A stretch of 64,000 nt of DNA. Source: Cryptomeria japonica. Taxonomy: Eukaryota; Streptophyta; Pinopsida; Cupressales; Cupressaceae. The stretch covers positions 508,142,873 to 508,206,872 of the forward strand of contig NC_081415.1 in the NCBI RefSeq assembly GCF_030272615.1. The letters are read 5' to 3'. Shown in pieces: positions 1-10,454 of this stretch (its first letter is position 1; each line of letters begins with the position of its first letter). Below the pieces are notes generated by a model that had not been told where the DNA came from, searched no databases, and was given only the letters and a program-made list of their open reading frames with translations. A program made the position numbers and the translations under genes.

Positions 1-754
1 ATAAATTTCATATGAGAAATACAACATCATTCAGCCATTTACTCATTTTATTTTCAGCTATATGGTTATTGTCTATATTATCATGCATACAAAAATAGAG
101 ACACAATACCATTTTATTTTGTTCAAAGATGTTCAATGATGAGTTATAAAAATAGATTTGTTTTTCACCATTTATCTCAATGGCATTGAGGGTTTCATTT
201 CAATGATCTGTCTCTATATATATATTTATACGGTAGCATTTTTTGTTGTTGAAAGATGTTCAATGATGGAATTGTTCACTATCTAATAGAATATCAGCAA
301 TATCCAGTTTTCAATCACATCACAGTTGCAAATTTTACTCCTGTAGATCATGCTTTTTAGTTTGTCTCCTTGTTAAATACAGTTTCAAGTTCTCTGCCTA
401 TACCATTCAGCCATTTACTCATTTGAGAAATGAATCTTCATATTAATACTATATCAACAATATCCACTTTTTAATCACATCACAGTTACATCTTCCACTG
501 ATGCATCTGGTGCTTCGAGTTTCTCTCCTTGTTATATAATGTTTCAAGTTCTCTACCTATGTGTGTGTGTATATATATATACACACACGACACCATTTTT
601 TTTTTGTTGAAAGATGTTCAATGATGTAATTGTTCACTATCTAGTAGAATATCAACAATATCCAATTTTCAATCACATCACAATTCACTTTCTTGTGCTT
701 CTAGTTTCTCTCCTTGTTATATAATGTTTCAAGTTTTGTACCTATGTTTGTGTG

Positions 755-757
<3 letters not shown>

Positions 758-792
<35 letters not shown>
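758..792. repeat. (CA)n microsatellite
   Basis: Uninterrupted CA dinucleotide run of about 35 bases. Related CA/TG runs lie at about 1921-1943 and 1960-2001, and TG runs at about 8032-8051 and 8521-8541, at matching places in the two arms of the element. Confidence 0.9.
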
Positions 793-793
<1 letters not shown>

Positions 794-1325
794 CACAATT
801 ACATACTTATAACTCCTGCATGGCTTTTTTGAGTTCTCTGACTATATGGTTATTGTTATATAATGTTTCAAGTTTTGTACCTATGTTTGTGTGTCTATAT
901 ATATATATAATGTACACACACATCACAGTTACATACTTACAACTCCTGCATGGCTTTTTTGAGTTCTCTGGCTATATGGTTATTGTCTATATTATCATGC
1001 ATACACAAATAGAGACAATACCATTTTATTTTGTTGAAAGATGTTCAATGATGAGTTACAAAAATAGATTTGTTTTTCATCATTTCTCTCAATGACATTG
1101 AGGGTTTTATTTCAATGATTTGTCTCTCTCTATATATTTATATGGTACCATTTATTTTTTGTTGAAAGATGTTCAATGATGGAATTGTTCACTATCTAAT
1201 AGAATATCAATAACATCCAGTTTTCAATCACATCACAGTTACATATTTTACTCCTGCATCTCATGCTTTTAGTTTGTCTCCTTGTTATATACAGTTTCAA
1301 GTTCTTTGCCTATATGGTTATTGTC

Positions 1326-1483
1326 CATATATATGTATACACATACATATATATACACACATATACATATATATGTATATGTATATATATATACATGTGT
1401 ACATATATGTACATATACATGCATATGTATATATATATATACATGTATATGCATATGTATATATACATGTATATGTATACATG
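1326..1483. repeat. 158-base strictly alternating pyrimidine-purine tract
   Basis: Every step from 1326 to 1483 alternates pyrimidine and purine, using mixed TA, CA and TG steps rather than one simple unit, and contains many short palindromes built on tacatgta and tgcatatg. Such tracts can adopt Z-DNA or extruded cruciform structures. The tract yields spurious Tyr/Ile/His-rich open frames on both strands. Confidence 0.85.
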
Positions 1484-1635
1484 AATAAACACACAATAGC
1501 ATAATATGTTCTATAACGATGGTTCATGCGAGTTCTCTGGCTATATGGTTATTGTCTATATATATTTTTATATGTATATGGACAATAACCATATAGCCAC
1601 AAAACTTGCTGTAATCAACAATAGTTTCCTTATTC

Positions 1636-2240
1636 AAGGGCGGTCATTCAGATTGGTACACATTGAATAGCTAAATTCCTTCTACAGTCAATGTTAAATG
1701 TTGTAAATCTTTCAATTTAAATTATACCGTTTTCAGTAAACCAACATTTCTTTCAATATAGTCACTGTAAATAATATTAACAACCATGTTGGATGTCCAA
1801 TGATGGTTTATGCTCCTTCGTAGCTACATTATGCTTTGTATATTGACGATTTCTTTATATGCGGTTTACAATTTCATTTCAATGCTCTCTTACAGTTTAG
1901 TGTGCCTAAATGTTTGTCATCCACACACACACACACACACACATATTGTTATTGTCCATACACACACACACACACACACACGTATACGTGTGTGTGTGTG
2001 TAGAATAAAACTGAACAATTCGAAGCAATGGAGGTCTGCATATTCAATATGACATGAACGGATGTTTCCCACAAAAATTCAAATTTGAAAATTGTTAGCT
2101 ACCACAATTGAATGCATTGCACATTCGAATTATATTATAAGACAAAATTTTCCATATCACTTTGATTACAATCCAATTCATTGCATATTTCTGAGCTCTA
2201 CAAATTCCCTTTGCACATTCCTTAGGTAACTATTTCTTTG
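1636..2240. repeat. internal copy of the outer arm segment (mate at 8820-9330)
   Basis: About 1690-1910 is close to the reverse complement of about 8820-9025. About 2005-2240 is close to the reverse complement of about 9085-9325. The two blocks are in a different order in the two places (left A-B-C; right, read in reverse, B-C-A), so this is a rearranged duplicate and not a simple inverted repeat. It sits inside the left arm, whereas its mate lies outside the right arm. Confidence 0.6.
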
Positions 2241-2695
2241 CAATATGTATGTACGTTATACATATGCATATGCATATGTATGTATATGTGCATATGTATG
2301 TAGCTGGATATGTATATGTATGTACTTATACATTCAATAATGTATGGATGATTTGTTGTTACAACGTTATGCTACCCTCGATTATTGTTGCTTTTTGCAG
2401 GCGTGCTAGAGCATCGAGGGAAGAACCATACTTGTGGAAGATCATCATATCAATGTAAATGTGTTTATTAACACACTTCAATTCTTTGGAGATTATGCCT
2501 TTAATGCTTACATTTTATATTAATTTGTGTAGATATCTTAGGTAGTTATGCATTTCTTATTAAATGTATTTCTTAACACACCTTAGTTTGTTTTGCATTT
2601 TGTTGTAATTGTTATGGTAGGCAATGATCTAGGACTCAGTATGTCAAAGAAAATAATGATGCCTCTCAGGTAAAGTCTATATGACTTTACTTTGA
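2241..2695. other. non-coding transposon interior
   Basis: This 455-base stretch starts with a TATG/CATA-rich tract (about 2246-2330). I see no gene, RNA or further repeat in it. Confidence 0.5.
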
Positions 2696-3089
2696 CAATG
2701 ATCTAGTAGACAATGCAATTTGTGAATTGTTTATGTTTCAATTTCTGAATTGTTTGTGTTTCAATTTGTTTAAATTTCTCACTTAGTTCTCATGTTTCAA
2801 TCTTTTCTTTGTTGGAATTGTATTTTCGCAATGATCTAGTAGACAATACAATTTCTGATTTGTTTATGTTTCAACTTTAAAATTTTGTTCTTTTTCAATT
2901 TGTTTAAATTCCTCACTTAGTTCATATGTTTCAATCTTCTCTTTTTTTGATCTGTACTTTGGCAATGATCTAGTAGACAATGCAATTTCTTATTTGTTTA
3001 TGTTTCAATTTCTGAATCGTTTGCATTTCAATTTGTTTAAATTCCTCACTTAGTTCATATTAATGCAAGAAACACACTTAGTTCATATT
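2696..3089. repeat. tandem repeat, about 133-bp unit, 3 copies
   Basis: The landmark caatgatctagtagacaat recurs at 2696, 2829 and 2963, and each unit continues with an AT-rich segment ending near cctcacttagttcatatg. The third unit is cut short by the fold-back at 3090. A degenerate fourth start is visible near 2623. Confidence 0.75.
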
Positions 3090-3279
3090 GATCAAAAGGA
3101 AGTGCCCTATTTGAGAAAAAGAACCAGACAAAGAATTGTCTTATATTGCCTTAAAAGATGTCTTGTTAGATACTGTCAAGAAGGATAACATGGTAGCTAA
3201 AAAGATATCTTGTAAGGCAATAGAAAATAGTTCTTTGTCTGGTTGGTGCCTTTTTACAAGTGGGACACTTCCTTTTATC
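3090..3279. repeat. fold-back (hairpin) element
   Basis: The first arm (from gatcaaaaggaagtg at 3090 to about 3170) is an imperfect reverse complement of about 3203-3279, which ends cacttccttttatc. Arms are about 75 bp with a loop of about 35 bp. It could be a small MITE or a captured hairpin. No clear target duplication was seen. Confidence 0.6.
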
Positions 3280-3446
3280 ATTTCGATGCAATAACCTAGT
3301 AGACGTATTACACACTGCAATTTATATATGATGATTGCAATTTGAATACTTATAATATGATGACTGCAACTTGAATATTTATAAGTGTTCAAATTTCTCA
3401 CTATCAAAAGAGGACATATTAGTGGCATGTCAATAATCAAATGCCA

Positions 3447-3545
3447 TTGATATGGCCTTTTTGATAGTGAGTAATTTGAACACTTATGTGGCCTTTTTTG
3501 ATAGTGAGTAATTTTAACACTTATGTGGCCTTTTTTGATAGTAAG
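3447..3545. repeat. short tandem repeat around tatggcctttttgatagtgag
   Basis: Three adjacent copies of a unit of about 40-50 bases contain 'ggcctttttgatagtgag' or a close variant. One inverted half-copy lies just upstream at about 3385-3415 (gtgttcaaatttctcactat). Confidence 0.6.
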
Positions 3546-3786
3546 AAATATACGAGATCAATTCAACTGATATATGAGAAATATCACATCACAAAAAACA
3601 AACATATCAGATTTACAACAACACCATCAATTCATTGGAATATCCATCTGAGATATCTGAAAACAACGAAGTTCTGAACACATTACAAAATATGGCAGTA
3701 TGTCATTCTATAATCATATCACAGTTATATCGAAACTCAAAATCTTCTCTTCAGAGGGCTCACAAAATATAATTCATCACACTCGA

Positions 3787-6360
3787 TCAATTCTCCATTT
3801 GGGTATTAAATGGAGGAGGTGTGACAAATCCAACCCCAACGGACTGTGGCCTACTAGGGTCTGGCCCACTAAAATTGTTTTCTTCATTGGGAGGGGTTTG
3901 TAAGCAACTTGCTATTTGAGCAAGGAATGCCTGGTTTACACCAGAAGTAAGTTGCACGGTGTTTGAGGGTCCAGGTGCAGTCCCGACTTGCATAGTATTA
4001 ATAGTTGCAAAGGCTGGGGACAAGAGGTTCATCATTTCCATGAGAATTGGGTGTCAGATGGGTAGAGGTTCTATGACTGTGGCAACATCTTTTGTCCTCT
4101 TCGCATGCTTGGCTGCCTTTTCAGCTTTCATCCTCTCCTTCTCAAGCTTTGCTTCCACATCTTTCTTTGCCTTGTCTTGTCTTCAAATGAACTTGTCTTG
4201 GGAATCCTACAATTTTTTGGCCTATTTTTCCACCCTCATAGCCTCCTTTTCTATCCATTCTGCTTCACGTTGTGCCTTCCTCTATCTCATCTATTCTTTC
4301 TTTCGCTCTACCAATTCCTCTTCTCTTTTCCTTTCAGCCTCTTTATCTTTTTCCCTTTGAATGTACTCATCAGATGTCAAGATCTGTGACTGGCTACTAA
4401 GACATAGAACCCCTTTCTTACCTCCATGTGAAGATTGATTCATTCTCTGCACTTGAAGTGTTAAGAATTGGCTGATTTGCCTTGGCAGTTGCTGCCCATC
4501 TTCTTGTGTGCATGGCAAAAACTCAGGTTCGTCTTCACTTATGTGAACTTCGTCTTCACCATCAGCACCGTCTTGCTGCTCCTAGTTGACTGCATTGGTG
4601 AAGTAATGAATGACATCTGTTGGATCAATTTCTGCCAGACTTGGCATGGAAAGTGTTACATCATCACAATTGGTTGCTTCTTGGGTCCACTTTGGTATGT
4701 TAGCTTGTGTTGGCAAAGACATGCTTGTTGATGTATTTTTGAAACCCTCATTTGGCTGGCTGGTTTGTGGGGGCAGACCTGCTTTGGCAGTTTCCGGTGT
4801 CAAACTTGTACCCTCAACCGTTGCTTGTGTTCCACTATGGAGCTCTACAAAATCTTGAATCTGTTCCTCATTAAAACCTGCCAATCGCAAGCACGCTTCC
4901 GCTGCCATATACTCTGGTTCTTCATCCCTTGAAGTGACATCATGTTCTGTTCCAACTCCAAATGTCTCACTTGGTCTCATACCATTCTGTAATGCATTTC
5001 AGTTAAGTGGCCAAATCTCTTTCCTATGGAAGCCACTGATTATATTAGCCGGTGTCAATGCTTGGGCAAAGGCCTTGCTCACAAGAGTTGCCAACTCTTC
5101 CCTTCCAATTTCAATTTGTGGGAACTTAGACATCCATATACTCCTTTGCTATTTGAAATAATTTTTGAAAGGTGAGAATACAAAGACATCAAGTGGCTGC
5201 AATTTGTGGCTTGTATGAGCCAGAAGGGTTACCAAATCAATACCTATCCGCCTTGCTTCTTCAATTGTCTTGAAGGCTACATGGCTGCCATGACCGTCGA
5301 AGATCAGTAGGGCCCTATGTGAGGGTGAAACTCCACCAGGGACTGAACATGCAAAATGTTCCAACCAATTTAAGAACAACTCCTTCGTCATCCATGCATG
5401 TTCTTGGATTGCCATGCATGCTCTTGGTTCGCAGTTTGCTATGTAGTTTCGGATATGCCTCTTAGATTTGAACAAATAAAATCCAGGAATGATGAAACCA
5501 CGTGCACTAACACATGCCAAAATAGTGATCTACTCTCTACTCTTTGAAATTAGGTGCGGTACATACCTCTGCCCCAATTTGGCTATCACTCTCATTCCAC
5601 AATTCCTCTCAGCTTGCACACCAGTCTCATCACAATTCCAAATCTGACTGCTACCATAGTGATTAAGTTTGTACATTAACTCCAAGTTGTCATAGAAAGA
5701 GGCAACAATAGAAGGTCGAAGCATAATAGCCCTATCAGAGTCCACTCCTTCTGTTGTTCTCATCGTCAGATCAGGGTGCCTTTGTCTAAAACCTGCCCAC
5801 CATGACCTCTTTGGCATCCCATTTTTGAATGGATTAGGCCTATTCTCGGTAATTTGGGCAACAGTTGATTGAAGTTGACTAATTTGGAGACCGTGACCAA
5901 TCTCAACCATGTCTTTGCACCACTGGACAACTGCATCCTCCTCTACTGATAAAATGGTGCGTGGACCCCTCACAGTCGTAGTTGTGGTTCCCATTAGCCA
6001 TGCCCTCAAAGAGGCAATGGGGATACCATATTTGATTGATGTGCCTCTAAAAGACATGTGCCCGTCTTCTATGCATGATATTGCCTCTTTCATGTCAGAT
6101 ATGCTCCATTTTGGTTTGGGATCCTTTGAGGCCACCTGTACTTGTGGTGTTTGTGGAATAGGATTAGAATCTGCAGTAGGGTGGTCATGTACAACAATAG
6201 TTTCCACATCAGTTGCATTGTTAGGTGAATGGTCATCTACAATAGGAGTCACTGGGTCTTCATTTTGGACAAAATTATCTTCATCAAGGAAGTGCACCCC
6301 ACAAGTGACTCTAACTGTTCGACGTCTAACAGACCTGTTTCCGTTTCTACCTCGTGCCAT
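3787..6360 (-). pseudogene. pogo/CENP-B-like (psq + DDE_1) transposase, ten nonsense mutations, no frameshift
   Basis: A single reading frame of about 858 codons runs from an ATG at 6360 to a stop at 3787. Residues 1-90 are a variable N-terminus. About 88-125 form a psq-type helix-turn-helix (DMKEAISCIEDG, then YGIPIASLRAWL). About 130-185 resemble a CENP-B/Tc5 helix-turn-helix. The DDE_1 catalytic aspartates lie in WNCDETG, LIFDGHGSH and LQPLDV. A low-complexity linker and a Lys/Glu-rich coiled coil (about 4070-4390) follow. In-frame stops begin at 5530, 5149, 4999, 4582, 4291, 4282, 4222, 4207, 4183 and 4054. Seven are TAG, three TGA, none TAA. The frame never shifts, so the copy was once intact and has decayed by transitions. 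The family is established knowledge; loss of function is inferred from the stops. Confidence 0.85.
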
Positions 6361-6379
6361 TATGTTCAGTGAACCTGCA

Positions 6380-8271
6380 ACAAATCATTGAAATGAAACC
6401 CTCAATGCCATTGAGATAAATGATGAAAAACAAATCTATTTCTGTAACTCATCATTGAACATCTTTGAACAAAATAAAATGGTACTGTGTCTCTATTTCT
6501 GTATACATGAAAATATAGACAATAAAACCATATAGCCAGAGAACTCAAAAAAGCCATGCAAGAGTTCAATATGCAACTATGATGTGATTGAAAATTGGAT
6601 ATTGTTGATATTGTATTAGATAGTGAACAATTACATCATTAAACATCTTTCAACAAAAAAAATGCTACAGTATAAATATATATACAGAGAGAGATCATTG
6701 AAATGAAACCCTCAATGCCATTAAGATAAATGATGAAAAACAAATCTATTTCTGTAACTCATCATTGAACATCTTTCAACAAAAAATAAATGCTACCGTA
6801 TAAATATATATAGAGAGACAGATCATTGAAATGAAACCCTCAATGCCATTGAGGTAAATGATGAAAAACAAATCTATTTCTGTAACTCATCATTGAACAT
6901 CTTTGAACAAAAAAAATGCTACCGTATAAATATATATAGAGAGATAGATCATTGAAATGAAACCATCAATGCCATTGAGATAAATGATGGAAAAAAATCT
7001 ATTATCGTAACTCGTCATCGAACATCTTTCAACAAAAAAATAAATGCTACCGTATAAATATATATAGAGAGACAAATCATTGAAATGAAACCCTCAATGC
7101 CATTGAGATAAATGATGAAAAACAAATCTATTTCTGTAACTCATCATTGAACATCTTTCAACAAAAAAAAAATGCTACCATATAAATATATATAGAAAGA
7201 CAGATCATTGAAATGAAACCCTCGATGCCATTGAGATAAATGATGGAAAACAAATCTATTTCTGTAACTCATCATTGAACATCTTTCAACAACAAAAAAA
7301 ATGCTATCGTATAAATATATAGAGAGAGACAGATCATTGAAATGAAACCATCAATGCCATTGAGATAAATGATGAAAAACAAATCTATTTCTATAACTCA
7401 TCATTGAACATCTTTCAACAAAAAATAAATGCTACCATATAAATATATATAGAGAGACAAATCATTGAAATGAAACCGTCAATGCCATTGAGATAAATGA
7501 TAAACAAATCTATTTCTGTAACTCATCATTGAACATCTTTCAACAAAAAAAATGCTACTGTATAAATATATATAGAGAGACAAAACATTGAAATGAAACC
7601 CTCAATGCCATTGATATAAATGATGGAAAACAAATCTATTTCTGTAACTCATCATTGAACATCTTTCAACAACAAAAAAAATGCTACTGTATAAATATAT
7701 ATAGAGAGACAGATCATTGAAATGAAACCATCAATGCCAATGAGATAAATGTTGAAAAACAAATCTATTTCTGTAACTCATCATTGAACATTCTTTCAAC
7801 AACAAAAAAATGCTACCGTATAAATATATATAGAGAGAGAGATCATTGAAATGAAACCCTCAATGCCATTGAGATAAATGATGAAAAACAAATCTATTTC
7901 TGTAACTCATCATTGAACATCTTTCAACAAAATAAAATGGTATTGTGTCTCTATTTCTGTATGCATGAAAATATAGACAATAACCATATAGCCAGAGAAC
8001 TCAAAAAGGCCATGCAGGAGTTTTTTTTTTTTGTGTGTGTGTGTGTGTGTGTTTATATATATATATAGACACACACACATAGACATAGGTACAAAACTTG
8101 AAACATTACATAACAAGGAGAGAAACTACAAGCACGAGATGCATGAGTGGAAGATGTAACTGTGATGTGATTAAAAAGTGGATATTGTTGATATAGTATG
8201 AAGATGCAGATTCATTTCTCAAATGAGTAAATGGTTGAATGATGTTGTTGTATTTCTCATATGAAATTTAT
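6380..8271. repeat. right inverted arm of the DNA transposon
   Basis: The stretch directly upstream of the transposase start repeats the modules of the left arm in reverse. Its outer end (about 8221-8271) is the near-perfect inverted mate of 1-48. Most of its length is the tandem array at 6694-7945. Short open frames here are artefacts of the repeat. Confidence 0.65.
6694..7945. repeat. tandem array, about 128-bp unit, 10 copies
   Basis: The landmark atcattgaaatgaaacc starts units at 6694, 6822, 6948, 7076, 7204, 7333, 7461, 7584, 7713 and 7842, a spacing of 123-129 bases. Each unit carries ctcaatgccattgagata, then catcattgaacatctttcaac, then an A-run, then a TATA-rich segment ending agagagacag. 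One more isolated unit lies at about 6383. The left arm has only about two separated units, so the array grew on one side only. Confidence 0.9.
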
Positions 8272-8819
8272 TGGAAGTAATGTATGGTATGCCTGATAAT
8301 ATTATTTACAATGAGTATATTAACAAATTGAAGGCAGAGCAAACAATGAAAATGCCACAAAAAATCTTCATTTCCCTATGTTTTTAGGGCAAAAAAGATA
8401 GCAGGAGTTCGTGCAACATGGGCCCATAACATGTCTGCGGGAAGGATGTTATGGGTGTTCAACATATTTATTGACCACCCATTTTAAACTTTGTAATAAA
8501 AGTTGTCTGGTTTGATGTATATGTGTGTGTGTGTGTGTGTGTAGCCAGTATATAGTCATTGTAAGTAATATTATCAAGCATACACATTATTGTAATGATA
8601 AATAATGAAGGGGTTTCGAACAATTATGAACAATAATCAATTTTTTCGCATTCACTGTAATGATTTTGGCATTATAAGCAGAGAGACACCATTTAACAAC
8701 GCACCCATAAAATGAAATAATAAATAATGAAGGGGTTTTGAAGAAAAAGAAAAGATATTCAGTTGTTTTGCCATTCTCTATGATGATTTTGGCATTATTA
8801 AACATTCTTTGTGAGGATT
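8272..8819. other. non-coding part of the outer right arm
   Basis: It contains degenerate copies of a motif around taatattatttacagtgactatatt, in both orientations (about 8290 and 8560), and a TG microsatellite at about 8521-8541. No coding sequence is evident. Confidence 0.4.
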
Positions 8820-9330
8820 TTGGCATTATTAAACTGTAAGAGAGCATTGAAATGAAATTGTAAACCGCATACAAAGAAATCATCAATAGACAAAGCATAA
8901 TGCAACTAGGAAGGAGGTAAACCATCATTGGACATCCAATATGGCTGTTAATATTATTTGCAGTGACTATATTGAAAAAAATGTTGGTTTATTGAAAATA
9001 GTATAATTTGAATTGAAAGATTTATAGCATTTAGTTAACAATATTCATTGAACAAAGGGAATTTAGTTATTTTGTGTGTACCAACTTGAATGTGCGCCCT
9101 CGAGTAAGGAATGTGCAAAGGGTATTTGCAGAGCTCAGGAATATGCAATGAATTGGATTGTAGTGAAAGTGACACGGAAAATTCTGTCTTATAATATAAT
9201 TCGAATGTGCAATGCATTCGATTGTGGTAGCTAGCTATTTTCAAATTTGAATTTTTGTGGGAAATAGTCGGTCATGTCATATTAAATATGCACTCCTCCA
9301 TTGCTTCGAATTGTTCAATTTTCTTCCCTG
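8820..9330. repeat. outer right-arm segment, inverted mate of 1636-2240
   Basis: See 1636-2240. The mate blocks are joined here near 9085-9110 at the sequence gtaaggaatgtgc. Small open frames are not coding. Confidence 0.55.
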
Positions 9331-9860
9331 CTTTGAATGAAACTTGGTTTTTTAAATTGGATTTTATGCAAATTATTGGATATTGGGGAGCCTTACACTA
9401 GTTGTTGCAAATGCAGGTACCAAATGCAGGTCCATTTAATGCATGAAGTTGTGAAGTGATATTTGGAAGAATGTACACTTGAGTGTTTAAGAAGTTTACA
9501 GTTGATTGTTTTTATGTCATGTAATGCACCAATAGTTGTGCATATGTAATTTTAATTGGAGTACATTTGTACTCTTAAGCCACTTGCATAAAGTGACAAA
9601 TGTAAACATTAAGTTTTTAAAAAAATAAAAATATTTATTATTTGTGAAAGTTGTTTTGTATTAAAATAGGAAATGTACCAGTAGTTGTTTATTTTTTTAA
9701 CATTTTGGTTTTCAACTACTAATTCATTTGTGAACATGTATTGGTGTTAAAATAAATATTTTTATTTATGTACTGACAATTTTTTTTTAATGTTTTGGGG
9801 GGTCAACATGGTATTAAGGTGATGGTTATTGGAACTATTTCAGCTATTGGTACTCTTCCC
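9331..9860. other. AT-rich stretch, nothing recognised
   Basis: AT-rich DNA with T-runs and ATTTATT-type sequence. I see no open frame, repeat pair or RNA here. Confidence 0.4.
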
Positions 9861-10252
9861 CTAGTAATGTGAATATAGATGCTTAGTGGAATTAGTGAAA
9901 GATAGAGGAATGATGTTACGTCCTTATGTAATTTTGAATTGTAAATAATTTCAGTACTTGTATCTAGAATAAATTTTATTCAATTATTCATTTGGGAAAC
10001 ATAATTAAAACCTTCCTTGAGTAGATGATAGTGTACTGAAAAGTACTCCTTGTAAATGTGAATAAACCAGTACTGGTGCTTTCGTTGTGTATTGTAAGAA
10101 ACCAGTGCTTGCTATATGTGCCCATGGGATGGTGAAGTAATCAATCGTGGAGGATATGTTTCCTTATGAAGATGGGAAACCATACTATTTATGTGATGTT
10201 GCTTATTTGTTTCCCTACTGAGTACCAAACTTTGGGTTGTTGGTAATTCAGT
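9861..10252. repeat. left copy of a ~400-bp inverted repeat
   Basis: It is the imperfect reverse complement of about 15318-15727. Landmarks shared in reverse are ctactgagtaccaaac, aaaccagtactggtgctttcg and ttagtgaaagatagaggaat. The pair encloses 5 kb of LTR and non-coding DNA. Confidence 0.8.
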
Positions 10253-10454
10253 ATGTTATCCCTGAATAGGAAAATGATCCAACTGAACATAATAAGAAGC
10301 AAATACAAAGACCAACTAGAGCACCCGCGAAACTAAGTCTTTCCAACCCATCATAAGCAACCCATGGTCTAACATGAATATCAGGTTTTCACAAGGGCAT
10401 AAACAACAAGATACGACTCCACAACAGTGATCCTATTAATGACAACATAAACAA

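Larger units (their letters stand above)
1..1560. repeat. left inverted arm of the DNA transposon, mosaic
   Basis: This arm is built from shuffled copies of the same modules found in reverse in the right arm. The module with the Mikado-style landmark gttcaatgatgagttaca, followed by the 'ctcaatggcattgaggg' segment, occurs near 125-265 and again near 1035-1190. The 'cactttttaatcacatcac' module near 465-580 matches the reverse complement of about 8060-8190. CA/TG and TA microsatellites separate the modules. Short open frames here are low-complexity and not coding. Confidence 0.6.
1..9330 (-). mobile_element. pogo/Tigger-like DNA transposon with long mosaic inverted arms (left end outside window)
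   Basis: Positions 1-48 match the reverse complement of about 8221-8271, so the window opens inside a left inverted arm and 8271 is its mate. Sequence of the same family continues outward on the right (8820-9330), so the true right end is probably beyond 8271 and the true left end lies before the window. The interior holds one minus-strand transposase relic (3787-6360). Known pogo elements have short inverted repeats, so arms of more than 1 kb are unusual. No target duplication can be tested because the left end is missing. The outer limit of 9330 is an estimate. Confidence 0.65.

Noticed and set aside
1263-1527. Overlapping Tyr/Ile/His-rich open frames on both strands
   Set aside because: They come from the alternating purine-pyrimidine tract and have no coding character.
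6694-7945. CRISPR-like regular array
   Set aside because: Units are repeated over their whole length with no unique spacers, and the setting is a plant transposon.
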